Origin: Bacillus massiliigorillae
GTDB taxonomy: Bacteria > Bacillota > Bacilli > Bacillales > DSM-1321
Reading direction: 5' to 3'
Length of the DNA stretch: 64,000 bases
NCBI RefSeq assembly: GCF_000380245.2
Contig: NZ_HG428743.1
Location: 58,562-122,561 of the forward strand
Shown: in pieces, positions 7,613 through 16,869 of the stretch
How positions within the stretch are numbered: the first letter of the stretch is position 1
How the letters are laid out: every line of letters begins with the position of its first letter
The notes under the pieces: model-generated
The model's database searches: none
What the model was told of the DNA's origin: nothing
Seen by the model: the letters and a program-made list of their open reading frames with translations, nothing else
Translations under genes and position numbers: made by a program

Positions 7613-7636
7613 ACAGCCATTTCTATGGCTGTTTTT
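7613..7636 (+). terminator. Terminator of the Cys-rich gene
   Basis: Perfect 8-bp stem ACAGCCAT/ATGGCTGT with 4-nt loop followed by TTTT. Confidence 0.9.
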
Positions 7637-7656
7637 CTATTTACATATCTGACATA

Positions 7657-7683
7657 ACAAAAAGAAGCTGTCATCACAGCTCC
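7657..7683 (-). terminator. Terminator of the 119-aa protein gene
   Basis: AGCTGT/ACAGCT stem with T-run on the minus strand, almost identical to 6331-6356. Confidence 0.75.
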
Positions 7684-7697
7684 TTCACTTTCACTAT

Positions 7698-8057
7698 CTA
7701 ACGCTCTCCTTCTTTTCTCAACAATAAACAGAGATTCTTCAATGTATGTATCCTAGCAGTAAATACAAATAAATCATCATAGTTCCTTTTGACATATTCC
7801 TCAATGACATCTAAACCCTTATGAAAATCATTCACTAATAATAGAGTATACTTTTCATTCCAACAAAATCGATTAATACGCTTTAATTCATCTGCTGTGA
7901 CTTTAAACCGAAATTCCTCCATAAAAAGCCTAATTTGAAACACTTTATCACTACTCATGACCAAGTTCTTTTTGTTCATCTGGTTTTTATAAACTAATTC
8001 CATAAAGCCTTTTATATTATCAGCTACTAGATTGGCTATTTTCATTTTATGATCCAT
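7698..8057 (-). CDS. Hypothetical protein
   Basis: 119 aa from ATG at 8057 (ribosome site GAGGAG). Predicted mostly helical and charged, no signal peptide or membrane segment; basic overall with segments such as MNKKNLVMSSDKVFQIRLF and VIEEYVKRNYDDLFVF. I do not recognise the family. It is monocistronic with its own terminator. Confidence 0.55.
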   Translation of the reverse strand: MDHKMKIANLVADNIKGFMELVYKNQMNKKNLVMSSDKVFQIRLFMEEFRFKVTADELKRINRFCWNEKYTLLLVNDFHKGLDVIEEYVKRNYDDLFVFTARIHTLKNLCLLLRKEGER

Positions 8058-8277
8058 CACTTCATCTCCTCAAACCACGCCACTTCTATTAGAAGTCTAT
8101 GATTTGAAGAGCTATTTTAATACAAAACTACTCTGAACAACTTTATGTCTTATCAATTGTATTGCGTCATATGATTGCCACATTTTTAGCACTTACTATA
8201 CAAATCTTATTGATAAACTATACTTCTTATTCTATAAGTTAAATTTATTAAACTATTACAAAGAGTGATAACCCTAA

Positions 8278-8973
8278 ATGAAAATAAAATTAATCTACAT
8301 CCTTTTTAGCTCACTTTTAATCATTACACTCTTAGCATTATGGCTTCCTTTCTATCAAACACAACAAAAAGTCACGCTGTTGACAGATTTATCATCGTCT
8401 ATTATTGAAGAAAATTATCCAAAGAGCGTCATTAATAATCCAAAAGTTACGATTAATCGTAACACCATTCATGTACAATTTGATTTACATAATAGCTTCG
8501 AACAAATGGAACCACTCAATCAGTTTACTACCTTCGAACTCTTTAACAAACATTTGCGCTTTTTGCTACTCACTAAAGAAAGCGAACATGAATTATATGG
8601 ATATAATGTTACCCTATCGGCAAGTTCCAACAACCATACATTCGAATATGTTTGCAAACTACCGAATAAATACTGGATTCATGGTAATGAGAGCTACCTA
8701 TCAATGAATGAAAATGTCATCTATACATCTTCCGAATTTAAAAAGGTAAAAGAGGTCGTAATCGACATGTTCCCAGTCAAAAAAATCAATGGGTATAACG
8801 ATTATGAAATTTTCGAGTACAGTAGACGATTTTTTACGGCTATGACTAAGGGCGGAAAGTATTATAACCCAAAGACTGATAATTCTTTAATTGTAGATGC
8901 CGTTATGGATAAATTTAGAATTACAGCAGCAGACTTTTCTTCTGTTTACCAAAAATATTTTCTTCTATACTAA
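8278..8973 (+). CDS. Hypothetical membrane-anchored protein
   Basis: 231 aa; ATG at 8278, weak ribosome site (GAGTGATA). A single hydrophobic segment at about residues 5-25 with no cleavage signal or lipobox suggests an N-terminal anchor and an extracytoplasmic body of about 200 residues rich in Asn, Tyr and Phe. No catalytic motif seen; family unknown. Confidence 0.6.
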   Translation: MKIKLIYILFSSLLIITLLALWLPFYQTQQKVTLLTDLSSSIIEENYPKSVINNPKVTINRNTIHVQFDLHNSFEQMEPLNQFTTFELFNKHLRFLLLTKESEHELYGYNVTLSASSNNHTFEYVCKLPNKYWIHGNESYLSMNENVIYTSSEFKKVKEVVIDMFPVKKINGYNDYEIFEYSRRFFTAMTKGGKYYNPKTDNSLIVDAVMDKFRITAADFSSVYQKYFLLY

Positions 8974-9000
8974 ATAACCCCCGTTTATAGAGGGTTATTT
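8972..9000. terminator. Bidirectional terminator
   Basis: A 9-bp stem AAATAACCC/GGGTTATTT between convergent genes. Confidence 0.85.
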
Positions 9001-9026
9001 AGTAGTATTTATAAATTCCTCCGAAA

Positions 9027-10001
9027 TCATTTCGTAATCCTATCAACTCGATTTGTCCAAATATACCCCTGATATCCTTCGGGGATTTTATCTAGGCTTT
9101 CCTTTGTATCAAACCCTTCTGACCATTTCCCATTGCCCTCTACAATTACGACTCTCGTATTAACTGATGCCATTCTATCAACAAACTTATTCGGCCATCC
9201 CCATAGGTATTTTGCATAATTTAAGGGTAAATGTAGCTCCATATTATGCAATTCTTTTGGAATATATCCCGTCCAGCCTACTAATTCATATTTTAGTAGT
9301 GCGTTTTTCATCATAGTTTTCGTTAATAGTTTCAACTCTGGATGCTTCGATCGTAAATATTCAAACCCTTCACTATCTCCATCTCCATAGACGGTTATGT
9401 GATTTAACTGAGACGTAGACATTTTGCTTAAATATGTATCCCACAATACTTTTGTCGTTTCAAGGTCTCCATCTTTATCATGAATTAAAAATTCTTTAGT
9501 AGGAAAAGCTGCAAACACTTCGTCTAAGCTTGGCATCATACCAATGCCTTTACCGCGAAATGGATAACTTGCTCCCTTATCAGATGTATATCGGTAGCCA
9601 ACATCTAACTTCTTTAATTCTTCCATCGTATAATCTTTGACTTCACCTTTCCCATCCGTTCTATATTCTAAAGTGAAATCATGAAAAACAGCGAGTTGAT
9701 TGTCCTTCGTTAACTTAATATCTAATTCAACGATATCCGCCCCCTTATCAAATGCAGCCTTCATAGAAGGAATCGTATTTTCTAAATAAGGATGTTCTGG
9801 CGGATAAATCATTTCAGCTGTATTTGTATCATTCTCAACCTTTGATATATCAAAGGTTTGAGCCAATCCTCTATGTGCTAGAATCCTATAATTCGTATCT
9901 TTTGATGAAAAAAGACTACTATTATTCAGCCAAACCCCACCAACGAATATGATTAATACCCCTAAAATGATATAAATCCTTCTCCCTTGTCTTTTTTTCA
10001 T
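9027..10001 (-). CDS. Glycerophosphodiester phosphodiesterase family protein
   Basis: 324 aa from ATG at 10001 (ribosome site AAAGGAAT); the frame stays open far upstream but without a ribosome site. A signal anchor (IYIILGVLIIFVGGVWL) places the enzyme outside the membrane. GDPD motifs follow: HRG near residue 45, ENTIPSMKAAFDKGAD, then VELDIKLTKDNQLAVFHD with the conserved Glu, Asp and His residues. The family hydrolyses glycerophosphodiesters to glycerol 3-phosphate and an alcohol; in this genus it may act on phospholipid or teichoic acid breakdown products. No operon partners. Confidence 0.85.
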   Translation of the reverse strand: MKKRQGRRIYIILGVLIIFVGGVWLNNSSLFSSKDTNYRILAHRGLAQTFDISKVENDTNTAEMIYPPEHPYLENTIPSMKAAFDKGADIVELDIKLTKDNQLAVFHDFTLEYRTDGKGEVKDYTMEELKKLDVGYRYTSDKGASYPFRGKGIGMMPSLDEVFAAFPTKEFLIHDKDGDLETTKVLWDTYLSKMSTSQLNHITVYGDGDSEGFEYLRSKHPELKLLTKTMMKNALLKYELVGWTGYIPKELHNMELHLPLNYAKYLWGWPNKFVDRMASVNTRVVIVEGNGKWSEGFDTKESLDKIPEGYQGYIWTNRVDRITK

Positions 10002-10221
10002 TTGTTTATTCCTTTCTTTTCTCATTCTTATATACATGTATGATTTCATTAATCCTATTAATAAGAATATTCTATCCTTTGAAACAACAACATGTAGTTG
10101 AAATAAAATCCAGATAATAATTATCCGCCAATTAATACTCGCCGTCTTTTTCTCATGCATACTTTTAGAAAAAAATTACAAAATATGTAGAGAAGTCAAT
10201 ATACAATTTAGGGTGTATGCT

Positions 10222-11727
10222 ATGAATTTTTTTAAACGGAGCAAGAAGCCTCCCCAACAGAATAAAGACGAAAAACCTTCATCAGATATACATAATAACG
10301 ACAGTCCATTGCTGTCTATTGAAGGAATTAAACAGCATGTAGAAAGTCATTTTCTCCATTCAGAGGATGTAAAAACAACATCATTTAAGTATCAAGAGAA
10401 AAAAGGCATGGTCTATTACTTTGAAACGATGATTGATAAAGAGAAGTTAGAACAACGGTTTTTAATCCCTATTATTAAAGAGGAACATCAGCCTGATTTA
10501 ACCCAATCTACCTTTTCTTATTTGTCCACAACTACCTCCTTTACTGACATGACAACGAAAATGTTAAATGGATTCGCGATTATCTACATAGAAGGCGACC
10601 AACAGGTTTATGTGATGGATGTGGCTTTAAACAATGTCAGAAGCACAGATGAGCCACAAAGTGAGAAGGTTATTCGAGGGTCGCATCAAGGATTTGTCGA
10701 GAATTTGCCAACGAATCTGAATTTGCTTCGTAGTCGATATGAACAAGGCAATCTAGTGGTGAAGTATTTCTCTCATAAAGAAAAGCAAAATAAAATTGCG
10801 ATTGTTTTTATGAATGATTTTGTGGATCAAAAGGTTGTTCGAGCTATTGAAGACCGCATCACAACGGTGTCTGAGAAAATGATATTTGGTTCAGGAACCA
10901 TTGAAGAAATGATTGAAAACACATCGATGTCTCCTTTTCCACAAATGCTGAATACAGAAAGACCAGACCGTGTTATGTCTTACTTAATGGAAGGAAAAGT
11001 GGCGATTCTGCTTGATGGAACACCGACAGCATTGATTATGCCCATTACGTTTTTTTCTTTCTATCAATCTCCAGATGACTATAACAGTCGTGCATACATA
11101 GGTACCTTTCTACGAGTTCTACGATTAATTAGCTTTCTCATTGCGATTACGTTACCAGCTATTTATATTGCGGTAATCGGTTTTCATTTTGAAGTCATGC
11201 CCGAAGAGCTGGTTGTGACTGTGAAAGGATCTATTGACAATGTTCCTTATCCACCATTGATTGAGGCGATGCTGATGGAGCTTACAATCGAACTGATACG
11301 GGAAGCTGGGATTCGTTTACCTTCAGCTATTGGACCGACCATCAGTATTGTCGGAGGGCTTGTAATTGGCGATGCGATTGTGAAAGCAGGGTTGGTTTCG
11401 AACACTATGATTGTCATTGTAGCAACGACGGCCATTGCGTCCTATGTCGTACCGTCCAATGAAATGAGCTCCACCGTTCGTTTAACTCGGTTTCCGATGA
11501 TGGTTGCGGCTGCGACGTTCGGCTTTGTTGGCATTGTCTTTGGATTAATGGCTTTACTGATTCATTTATGCAAACTTGAATCATTTGGAACGCCATACTT
11601 TACACCGATTGCCCCATTTCGTTGGAAAAGTATTAAAGACACCCTTATAAGGATGCCAATTTGGATGCTAAAAACGACACCTTCCGATCCAAAGGAACCC
11701 AAGAAAAAAAGGAGGGGCAATCAATAA
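10222..11727 (+). CDS. GerA-type spore germinant receptor, A subunit
   Basis: 501 aa from ATG at 10222 (AGGGTG upstream). Soluble N-terminal domain (about 1-270) with the typical NNVRSTDEPQSEKVIRGS region, VVRAIEDRI and PDRVMSYLMEGKVAILLDG, followed by membrane helices (about 300-460) with the family segment REAGIRLPSAIGPTISIVGGL. The A subunit sits in the inner spore membrane and works with B and C subunits to detect germinants. Coupled to the next gene by a TAATG overlap. The germinant cannot be predicted from sequence. Confidence 0.95.
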   Translation: MNFFKRSKKPPQQNKDEKPSSDIHNNDSPLLSIEGIKQHVESHFLHSEDVKTTSFKYQEKKGMVYYFETMIDKEKLEQRFLIPIIKEEHQPDLTQSTFSYLSTTTSFTDMTTKMLNGFAIIYIEGDQQVYVMDVALNNVRSTDEPQSEKVIRGSHQGFVENLPTNLNLLRSRYEQGNLVVKYFSHKEKQNKIAIVFMNDFVDQKVVRAIEDRITTVSEKMIFGSGTIEEMIENTSMSPFPQMLNTERPDRVMSYLMEGKVAILLDGTPTALIMPITFFSFYQSPDDYNSRAYIGTFLRVLRLISFLIAITLPAIYIAVIGFHFEVMPEELVVTVKGSIDNVPYPPLIEAMLMELTIELIREAGIRLPSAIGPTISIVGGLVIGDAIVKAGLVSNTMIVIVATTAIASYVVPSNEMSSTVRLTRFPMMVAAATFGFVGIVFGLMALLIHLCKLESFGTPYFTPIAPFRWKSIKDTLIRMPIWMLKTTPSDPKEPKKKRRGNQ

Positions 11728-12833
11728 TGATAAAAGAAACGAATAAAATAACACCATTTCAGCTATTTTTTGTTTTAATACAAGCGCAAATTGGCATCGG
11801 TGTTATTTCGCTTCCTCACGATATTTTCATGGTTTCAAAATCAGATGCCTGGATATCCGTTTTGGTTGCTGGCTTTCTTATTGAAATTAATATTCTACTT
11901 ATATGGTTGCTTTATCGGCGGTTTCCTTCGATGACAATTTTTGAAATGCTTCATTTAATCATTGGAAAGCCCGCAAGCTATGTACTAAAGGTCTTATATA
12001 TCCTGTATTTCTTATCGACGCTCATTTTAGTGATTATGATGTTTGGCAGGATGGTAAACATCTGGATTTTACCCCGGACGCCTGTATGGGTGCTCAGTTT
12101 ACTTTTAATTGTCATCTGCATTTATTGCGTGAAAGAAAATATTAAAGTGATGGCTCGATTCAATGTTGTTGTATCCATTTGTTTAGTCGTTTTATTTGTG
12201 TTAATTGCCTTCGTCATTAAAGAAACCGACTTTCGATATATACTACCTGTAGCCTCTCAAAGCTTTCCATCTATTCTAAAAGGGGCTCAGAAAGCAACAT
12301 CAGCTAGTTTGGGCTATGAATTACTTCTCGTCCTGTTTCCTCTTTGTATGGGAAAACAATCAACTAAATTGAAAGTCGCGCTTCTTGCAAATGGCTTTGC
12401 GACGTTCTTCTACACGTATTTAACGATTGTCAGTATTACGTACTTTGGCCCTGCTGTTATGAAGCTGATACCTGAGCCGATTTTATATATTATGAAATTC
12501 CACTCGTTTCAAATCATTGAAAGAACAGACTTGCTGTTCTTTTCGATATGGATTGTTTCAGTGGCAACTTCATTTATGGTGTATTTGTATTGCTGTACGA
12601 ATGGCGTGGTCTACTTATTAAAGAAAGTGAAGCATGGGTCCTTAGCTATCGCCATCGGATTGCTTGTATATATACTTTTTCTGTTTTTTCCACCAACAGA
12701 AGAAGCCATCAAACTATTTGGTAAATATCATTCCTTAGCCAGCTACTTCTTTATTTTTATCATTCCTTTATTGCTTCTTTTCGTCGCAATCGTCCGTGGG
12801 AAAAAAGAGACGTCGGGAGCTGCTAATTCATGA
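11727..12833 (+). CDS. GerB-type spore germination permease, B subunit
   Basis: 368 aa; the ATG overlaps the stop of the A-subunit gene and follows GGAGGGG. About ten membrane helices of the GerAB/GerBB endospore germination permease family, an APC-like transporter fold; MIKETNKITPFQLFFVLIQ and QIGIGVISLP at the N-terminus are characteristic. In B. subtilis the B subunit binds the germinant. Overlaps the C-subunit gene by an ATGA. Confidence 0.93.
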   Translation: MIKETNKITPFQLFFVLIQAQIGIGVISLPHDIFMVSKSDAWISVLVAGFLIEINILLIWLLYRRFPSMTIFEMLHLIIGKPASYVLKVLYILYFLSTLILVIMMFGRMVNIWILPRTPVWVLSLLLIVICIYCVKENIKVMARFNVVVSICLVVLFVLIAFVIKETDFRYILPVASQSFPSILKGAQKATSASLGYELLLVLFPLCMGKQSTKLKVALLANGFATFFYTYLTIVSITYFGPAVMKLIPEPILYIMKFHSFQIIERTDLLFFSIWIVSVATSFMVYLYCCTNGVVYLLKKVKHGSLAIAIGLLVYILFLFFPPTEEAIKLFGKYHSLASYFFIFIIPLLLLFVAIVRGKKETSGAANS

Positions 12834-13948
12834 AAAGAAACATGAAAGTACTGATTGTTATCACCTGCTGTTTTATCTTAAGTGGCTGTTGGGATCAGAA
12901 TCCATTAAAGGATGTAAAGCTTGTCATGTCTGTTGGGATTGATATTACTCCAGAAGGCAAAATCCAAAATACAGTAAGCATTCCTCTTATCATGTCAGGT
13001 GAAGGAGCGACACAGGTTACAGGGAGTCAGATTATCTCAGCTATAAATGATACACACAGAGCCGCCAGAAATGAAATCGATACAAAAATATCGGAACAAT
13101 TCGATGCCTCTAAGCTCAAAATCATGCTGCTAGGCGAAAAATATGCGAAACAAGATATTTATCCTGGGCTTGATATGTTCTATCGCGACCCAAAAAGCTC
13201 CGTTATCGCAAACGTACTTGTCGTCAAGGGGAAGGCACATGACCTTTTGAACGTGAAGGACGAAGAAAGCAAAAGCAAAAGTGAGTATTTGAGTGATTTA
13301 ATAAAAAGTATGCAAGCTTCAACAATCATACCGAAACAAACACGACCATTAATTACGGATTTATTAGATCCCGGAACAGACTTGGTGCTGCCTCTCATTG
13401 AAGAGGAAACAAACACGGCTAAAATAAAAGGTATCGCTTTATTTAATGGCTCCAAATATACAGGTCATGATTTATCACTTCAGGAGTCTACTTTGTTTTT
13501 ATTAATGAAGGACGAAAAAAGCAAGAAAGCATGGCTAAAGCTAAAAATAGATCAAAATAGAAAACCTAAAATGGAGAATTACGTTATCATCAATGTTTTG
13601 AAAGTAAAAAGAAAGATGTCTGTACAAGCAGTAAACCCTGAACAAATCTCTGCCAAGCTGGATTATAATTTTAAAATAGAAATCTTGGAATATCCCGGAG
13701 GCGGAATAGCAAGTCAAAAACAAATTGATGCGTTAAATCAAAAAGTCTCGCAACTCCTTACGGAAAAGGCAAACGAGCTCATTAAAAAATTACAAAAATC
13801 TAAGGCGGATAGCCTTTCCATTGGCCGAGATATTATCGCTTTCTATCCTACTACTTGGGATAAAATCGATTGGAAACAAATCTATCCAAACATTCCAATT
13901 GAAGTAAAAGTACAGACAGAAATTCTAAAACAAGGCATTATACAATGA
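12830..13948 (+). CDS. Ger(x)C family germination lipoprotein, C subunit
   Basis: 372 aa; ATG overlaps the stop of the B-subunit gene. Signal peptide with lipobox LSGC (mature Cys about residue 20) followed by WDQNPLKDVKLVMSVGIDI, the usual GerC start. Domains typical of GerAC lipoproteins cover the rest (for example NTVSIPLI, PKQTRPLITDLLDPG, KIKGIALFNGSKY). Gene order A-B-C matches gerA/gerB rather than the A-C-B order of B. subtilis gerK. Confidence 0.94.
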   Translation: MKRNMKVLIVITCCFILSGCWDQNPLKDVKLVMSVGIDITPEGKIQNTVSIPLIMSGEGATQVTGSQIISAINDTHRAARNEIDTKISEQFDASKLKIMLLGEKYAKQDIYPGLDMFYRDPKSSVIANVLVVKGKAHDLLNVKDEESKSKSEYLSDLIKSMQASTIIPKQTRPLITDLLDPGTDLVLPLIEEETNTAKIKGIALFNGSKYTGHDLSLQESTLFLLMKDEKSKKAWLKLKIDQNRKPKMENYVIINVLKVKRKMSVQAVNPEQISAKLDYNFKIEILEYPGGGIASQKQIDALNQKVSQLLTEKANELIKKLQKSKADSLSIGRDIIAFYPTTWDKIDWKQIYPNIPIEVKVQTEILKQGIIQ

Positions 13949-13971
13949 TAACTCTTAGAAGCAAACAGTAA

Positions 13972-14004
13972 AGCCCCCTTGATTGTAATACAATCAAGAG
14001 GGCT
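13972..14004. terminator. Hairpin terminator of the ger operon
   Basis: A stem of about 14-16 bp with one mismatch (13972-13987 with 13989-14004), between the convergent ger operon and the EamA gene. T-runs are weak on both sides. Confidence 0.7.
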
Positions 14005-14021
14005 ACACATTAGCTAATTAC

Positions 14022-14897
14022 TCAACCAACCTTAATCAACACAATCCCCAACACAATCACACATATCGATAAAATCTTGATAATATTTACTTTTTCCTTT
14101 AACCAAATCACACCGATTACCGTGACAAAAATAATACTCATTTCTCGAACTGCTGACACATACGCAACAGCCGTACTCTGCATGCTATATACAACGAGAG
14201 CATTCACACCAAACACTAAAAACCCACCAAGAAGCGTAGCCACTGGATGACGTTTAAATAAAGTGACATACGATTGATATGTAATACCAGGCACTAGCTT
14301 ACGATCAATGAGTAGCTTTCCTATAAATATCCCGATATAAACCACATACTTAAACAAAATCGGAAACATCAGGCTTGCTCCCATTGAATCAAACACGCTA
14401 TAGGCAGCTGTAAAAGCCCCTGTCGCAATAGCCCACATCGTTCCTTGATTCATAAACACAGACCGCATATCTGCCTTCGTAAACTTCGTTAAATTAATAA
14501 ACAAAATACCTAATGCAATGCAACACACACCTATTAAACCCGTTAAAGTAATTAACTGCCTTGTGATAATAAAACTAAATACAACAGATAAGACAGGTGA
14601 CATCCCTCTAGATACCGGATATACCGACAACAACGATGCTTCTTTATACGCTTTGGCGAGCGTAATAAAATAACCTATTTCACATACCATACTCCCTAAC
14701 GCCCAACCTATTGCTTCCTTTGGAAAAGACGAAACGAACATGTAATAACACGCTAACGGAAAATAAAGAATAAGCGAAGTTAAAACAATTAACGTGAAGA
14801 AAAGATCTCGTTCCTCAATCCTCCTTGAAATCGTATTCCAAATCGCATGCCCTATAGCAGACAAAGTCAAAAGCATTAAGATTGGATAAGACATCAT
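14022..14897 (-). CDS. EamA/DMT superfamily transporter
   Basis: 291 aa, about ten membrane helices in two EamA repeats (roughly 3-137 and 150-288). Typical features: ISRRIEERDLFFTLIV early, SVYPVSRGMSPVLSVVFSF at the end of repeat 1, and AVAYVSAVREMSIIFVTVIGVIWLKEKV in repeat 2. Drug/metabolite transporter of unknown substrate, probably an exporter or amino-acid permease. Two adjacent ATG codons at 14892-14897 are equally possible starts after GGGAAGGGG. Confidence 0.88.
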   Translation of the reverse strand: MMSYPILMLLTLSAIGHAIWNTISRRIEERDLFFTLIVLTSLILYFPLACYYMFVSSFPKEAIGWALGSMVCEIGYFITLAKAYKEASLLSVYPVSRGMSPVLSVVFSFIITRQLITLTGLIGVCCIALGILFINLTKFTKADMRSVFMNQGTMWAIATGAFTAAYSVFDSMGASLMFPILFKYVVYIGIFIGKLLIDRKLVPGITYQSYVTLFKRHPVATLLGGFLVFGVNALVVYSMQSTAVAYVSAVREMSIIFVTVIGVIWLKEKVNIIKILSICVIVLGIVLIKVG

Positions 14898-15200
14898 AAC
14901 TACCCCTTCCCATACGAAACCGCACTCTAATATATAATGAAAACATTATGACTATACCAATAAGTATACAAAATACCTCCACCTACATTTAAGAAAAATT
15001 AGAATATTTTGCATTTTTATTGACAAACCCACTATATTAACGTTAAATTTCCATTATAAAGATATCTCGTTCACTATTTATAAAACCTTTGTTTTTAGCA
15101 AAAGTGATCATCTTTTATGCTGAAAATCAGTGATGTAGCCCCAGCTCTCATATTTTCAATAGCCATAAAGCTTAAAACAAATAAGGAGGAGTCATGTATT

Positions 15201-15695
15201 ATGACATTAACAAAGTTAAAAGAAGATACAGCAAAAGTCGAATCAGTCATCAATCAAATGGTTCAAATTATAGAAACAACTGATGAATCGCTATTATATA
15301 AAAAGCCTTCTGCAGAAGAATGGTCAGTCATGCAAATTGCTTCCCACGTGATTGAAGCAGTAGAGTTCTGGGTAGCCGATTTAAATGCCCTATTAATCGT
15401 TCCTGGTGCAAAATGGGGACGTAATCACGAACATGTTAGACGTTTAGCTGCTGTTGAAGAAAACTATGTAACTTCAATTTCAAAAGAACAAGCTATTGTT
15501 CAACTTCAAGCGCTTATTCCTTTAACAGAACAAGCATTACAAAAAGTCCAAGAAGAAGACTTAGTAAAAACAGCGCCAAGCTACAACCCCAATTTCGATG
15601 GCAAACCTCTATCTTTCTTAATTAATCATTTGATTATTCTTCATATAGAAGGTCACTTAGGTCAGATGGAACGTCATTTAGCTAAAGTTCAATAA
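15201..15695 (+). CDS. DinB/YfiT-like four-helix bundle protein
   Basis: 164 aa from ATG at 15201 (AGGAGG ten bases upstream; upstream frame lacks a ribosome site). DinB fold: helix with SAEEWSVMQIASHVIEAVEFW (read in two parts) carrying the first metal His, and the late HIEGHLGQMERHL carrying the other His ligands. Many family members are metal-dependent thiol transferases (bacillithiol S-transferases); others have no known activity. Monocistronic. Confidence 0.85.
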   Translation: MTLTKLKEDTAKVESVINQMVQIIETTDESLLYKKPSAEEWSVMQIASHVIEAVEFWVADLNALLIVPGAKWGRNHEHVRRLAAVEENYVTSISKEQAIVQLQALIPLTEQALQKVQEEDLVKTAPSYNPNFDGKPLSFLINHLIILHIEGHLGQMERHLAKVQ

Positions 15696-15730
15696 AAAAA
15701 CAGATTTACAACGTTTAACCCCATATTAAA

Positions 15731-15775
15731 AAGCCCAATTTCTCAATAATAAAATCGAGAAATTGGGCTTTTTTT
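15731..15775 (+). terminator. Strong terminator after dinB-like gene
   Basis: Perfect 14-bp stem (15731-15744 with 15757-15770) followed by seven T; also usable in reverse for the flavin reductase gene. Confidence 0.95.
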
Positions 15776-15814
15776 CGTTACTCCAGAACAATGTCCGATA
15801 TTTGTATAATATAT

Positions 15815-16348
15815 CTACGTTGTAGTCATCTTTTGCATCATAACAACTTCCTTCGACAAACGAGCTATTTCCTTCAATATATCGTTGTTTACAAGTTTAT
15901 TATCTTGAAAGTGATTATTATGAACAAATACATAATTAGGAGCTACAAAGGATTTAAAATAACCTGCAATTGGTTTAAGCTGATTTTCAATCATGAGATA
16001 ATGTTGGTGATTCCCTCCAACTGCTACAAAACCGATCACCTTATGATTCATCACTTCAACGGGAAGCAAATCGAAAAGATTCTTTAGTGTTCCTGGCATT
16101 GTGCCATGAAAAATCGGTGTACCAATAATATAAGAATCAGCACTTGATACGATATCAATGACTTTCTTAGTGTCACCCATATACGTTTTTGGGTCACGAC
16201 CATCACAAAATTGGACATCATATTCCTTAAGATCTACTAATTCAACTTCAATATTCGAATCAAGTTCCTTAATCGCTTCTAATACCTTTTCAACCGCAAT
16301 TTTTGTTTTTGATCCTACTATTGTTCCACTGATACCTAAAATCTTCAT
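15815..16348 (-). CDS. NADPH-dependent FMN reductase family protein
   Basis: 177 aa from ATG at 16348 (AAAGGAAG upstream). Flavodoxin-like NAD(P)H:FMN reductase of the SsuE/MsuE type: MKILGISGTIVGSKTK phosphate loop, SADSYIIGTPIFHGTMPGTLKNLFDL in the middle (read in two parts) and GGNHQHYLMIENQLKPI near residue 115. Such enzymes supply FMNH2 to two-component monooxygenases. It is the left-most gene of the catabolic island, downstream of ferredoxin and ribR on the same strand, so it likely serves the luciferase-like monooxygenase. Confidence 0.85.
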   Translation of the reverse strand: MKILGISGTIVGSKTKIAVEKVLEAIKELDSNIEVELVDLKEYDVQFCDGRDPKTYMGDTKKVIDIVSSADSYIIGTPIFHGTMPGTLKNLFDLLPVEVMNHKVIGFVAVGGNHQHYLMIENQLKPIAGYFKSFVAPNYVFVHNNHFQDNKLVNNDILKEIARLSKEVVMMQKMTTT

Positions 16349-16396
16349 ATAAACACTTCCTTTGTATGTATTAATTGTTATAGACAATACATATGT

Positions 16397-16645
16397 TTAT
16401 TCATATTTACATGGGTCACCATCAAAGGATTCTTCGGCTAGCTTAATAGATTCAGTTGGACACCCATCAACCGCCTCTAGCACTTCCTTTATGTATTCAT
16501 CGGGAATGCTTGCTGTGCCTTCATTATCGTCTAAGATGACAAATGCAATACCATCTTCATCATAAGCAAAAATATCAGGGGCTGATGCCCCACAAGCTCC
16601 ACATGCAATGCATGTTTCTTTATTGATAATCGTATAATTGGACAA
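16397..16645 (-). CDS. fer: 4Fe-4S ferredoxin
   Basis: 82 aa from TTG at 16645, eight bases after GGAGGG. CIACGACGASAPDIF supplies three cluster Cys and DGCPTESI the fourth, giving one [4Fe-4S] cluster; length and ending (GDPCKYE) match Bacillus Fer closely. In Bacillus this ferredoxin can donate electrons to cytochromes P450. It lies between a flavin reductase and ribR, 9 kb from the island's P450, so electron donor to that P450 is a reasonable inference. No ferredoxin reductase gene was found in the window. Confidence 0.92.
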   Translation of the reverse strand: MSNYTIINKETCIACGACGASAPDIFAYDEDGIAFVILDDNEGTASIPDEYIKEVLEAVDGCPTESIKLAEESFDGDPCKYE

Positions 16646-16675
16646 TTTTTCTTCCCTCCATCACTAATACCAACT

Positions 16676-16843
16676 TCATTTATTTAAAAATATTCTTTGT
16701 AAAACAATGATTTCTCGATCTAAATCTTGGCTAATTCTTACTACTTCCTTATCCTTTAAACCCTTTTGTGAAGCAACATAAATCATCTCTGATCTTAATT
16801 TTCTAATTCTCCTTGATAAGTGAAGTAATTTTGCTAACATCAT
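16676..16843 (-). CDS. Spo0E-like aspartyl-phosphate phosphatase
   Basis: 55 aa from ATG at 16843 (58 aa if the ATG at 16852, which is too close to GAGAGGAG). Two helices: LLHLSRRIRKLRSEMIYVA, a linker (SQKGLKDKEVVR) and SQDLDREIIVLQRIF. The SQxLD motif is the active-site signature of the Spo0E family, which dephosphorylates Spo0A-P and delays sporulation. Lies between fer and ribR on the same strand, so it may be co-expressed with the island. Confidence 0.75.
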   Translation of the reverse strand: MMLAKLLHLSRRIRKLRSEMIYVASQKGLKDKEVVRISQDLDREIIVLQRIFLNK

Positions 16844-16869
16844 GGGTACCATACTCCTCTCAAGACCTT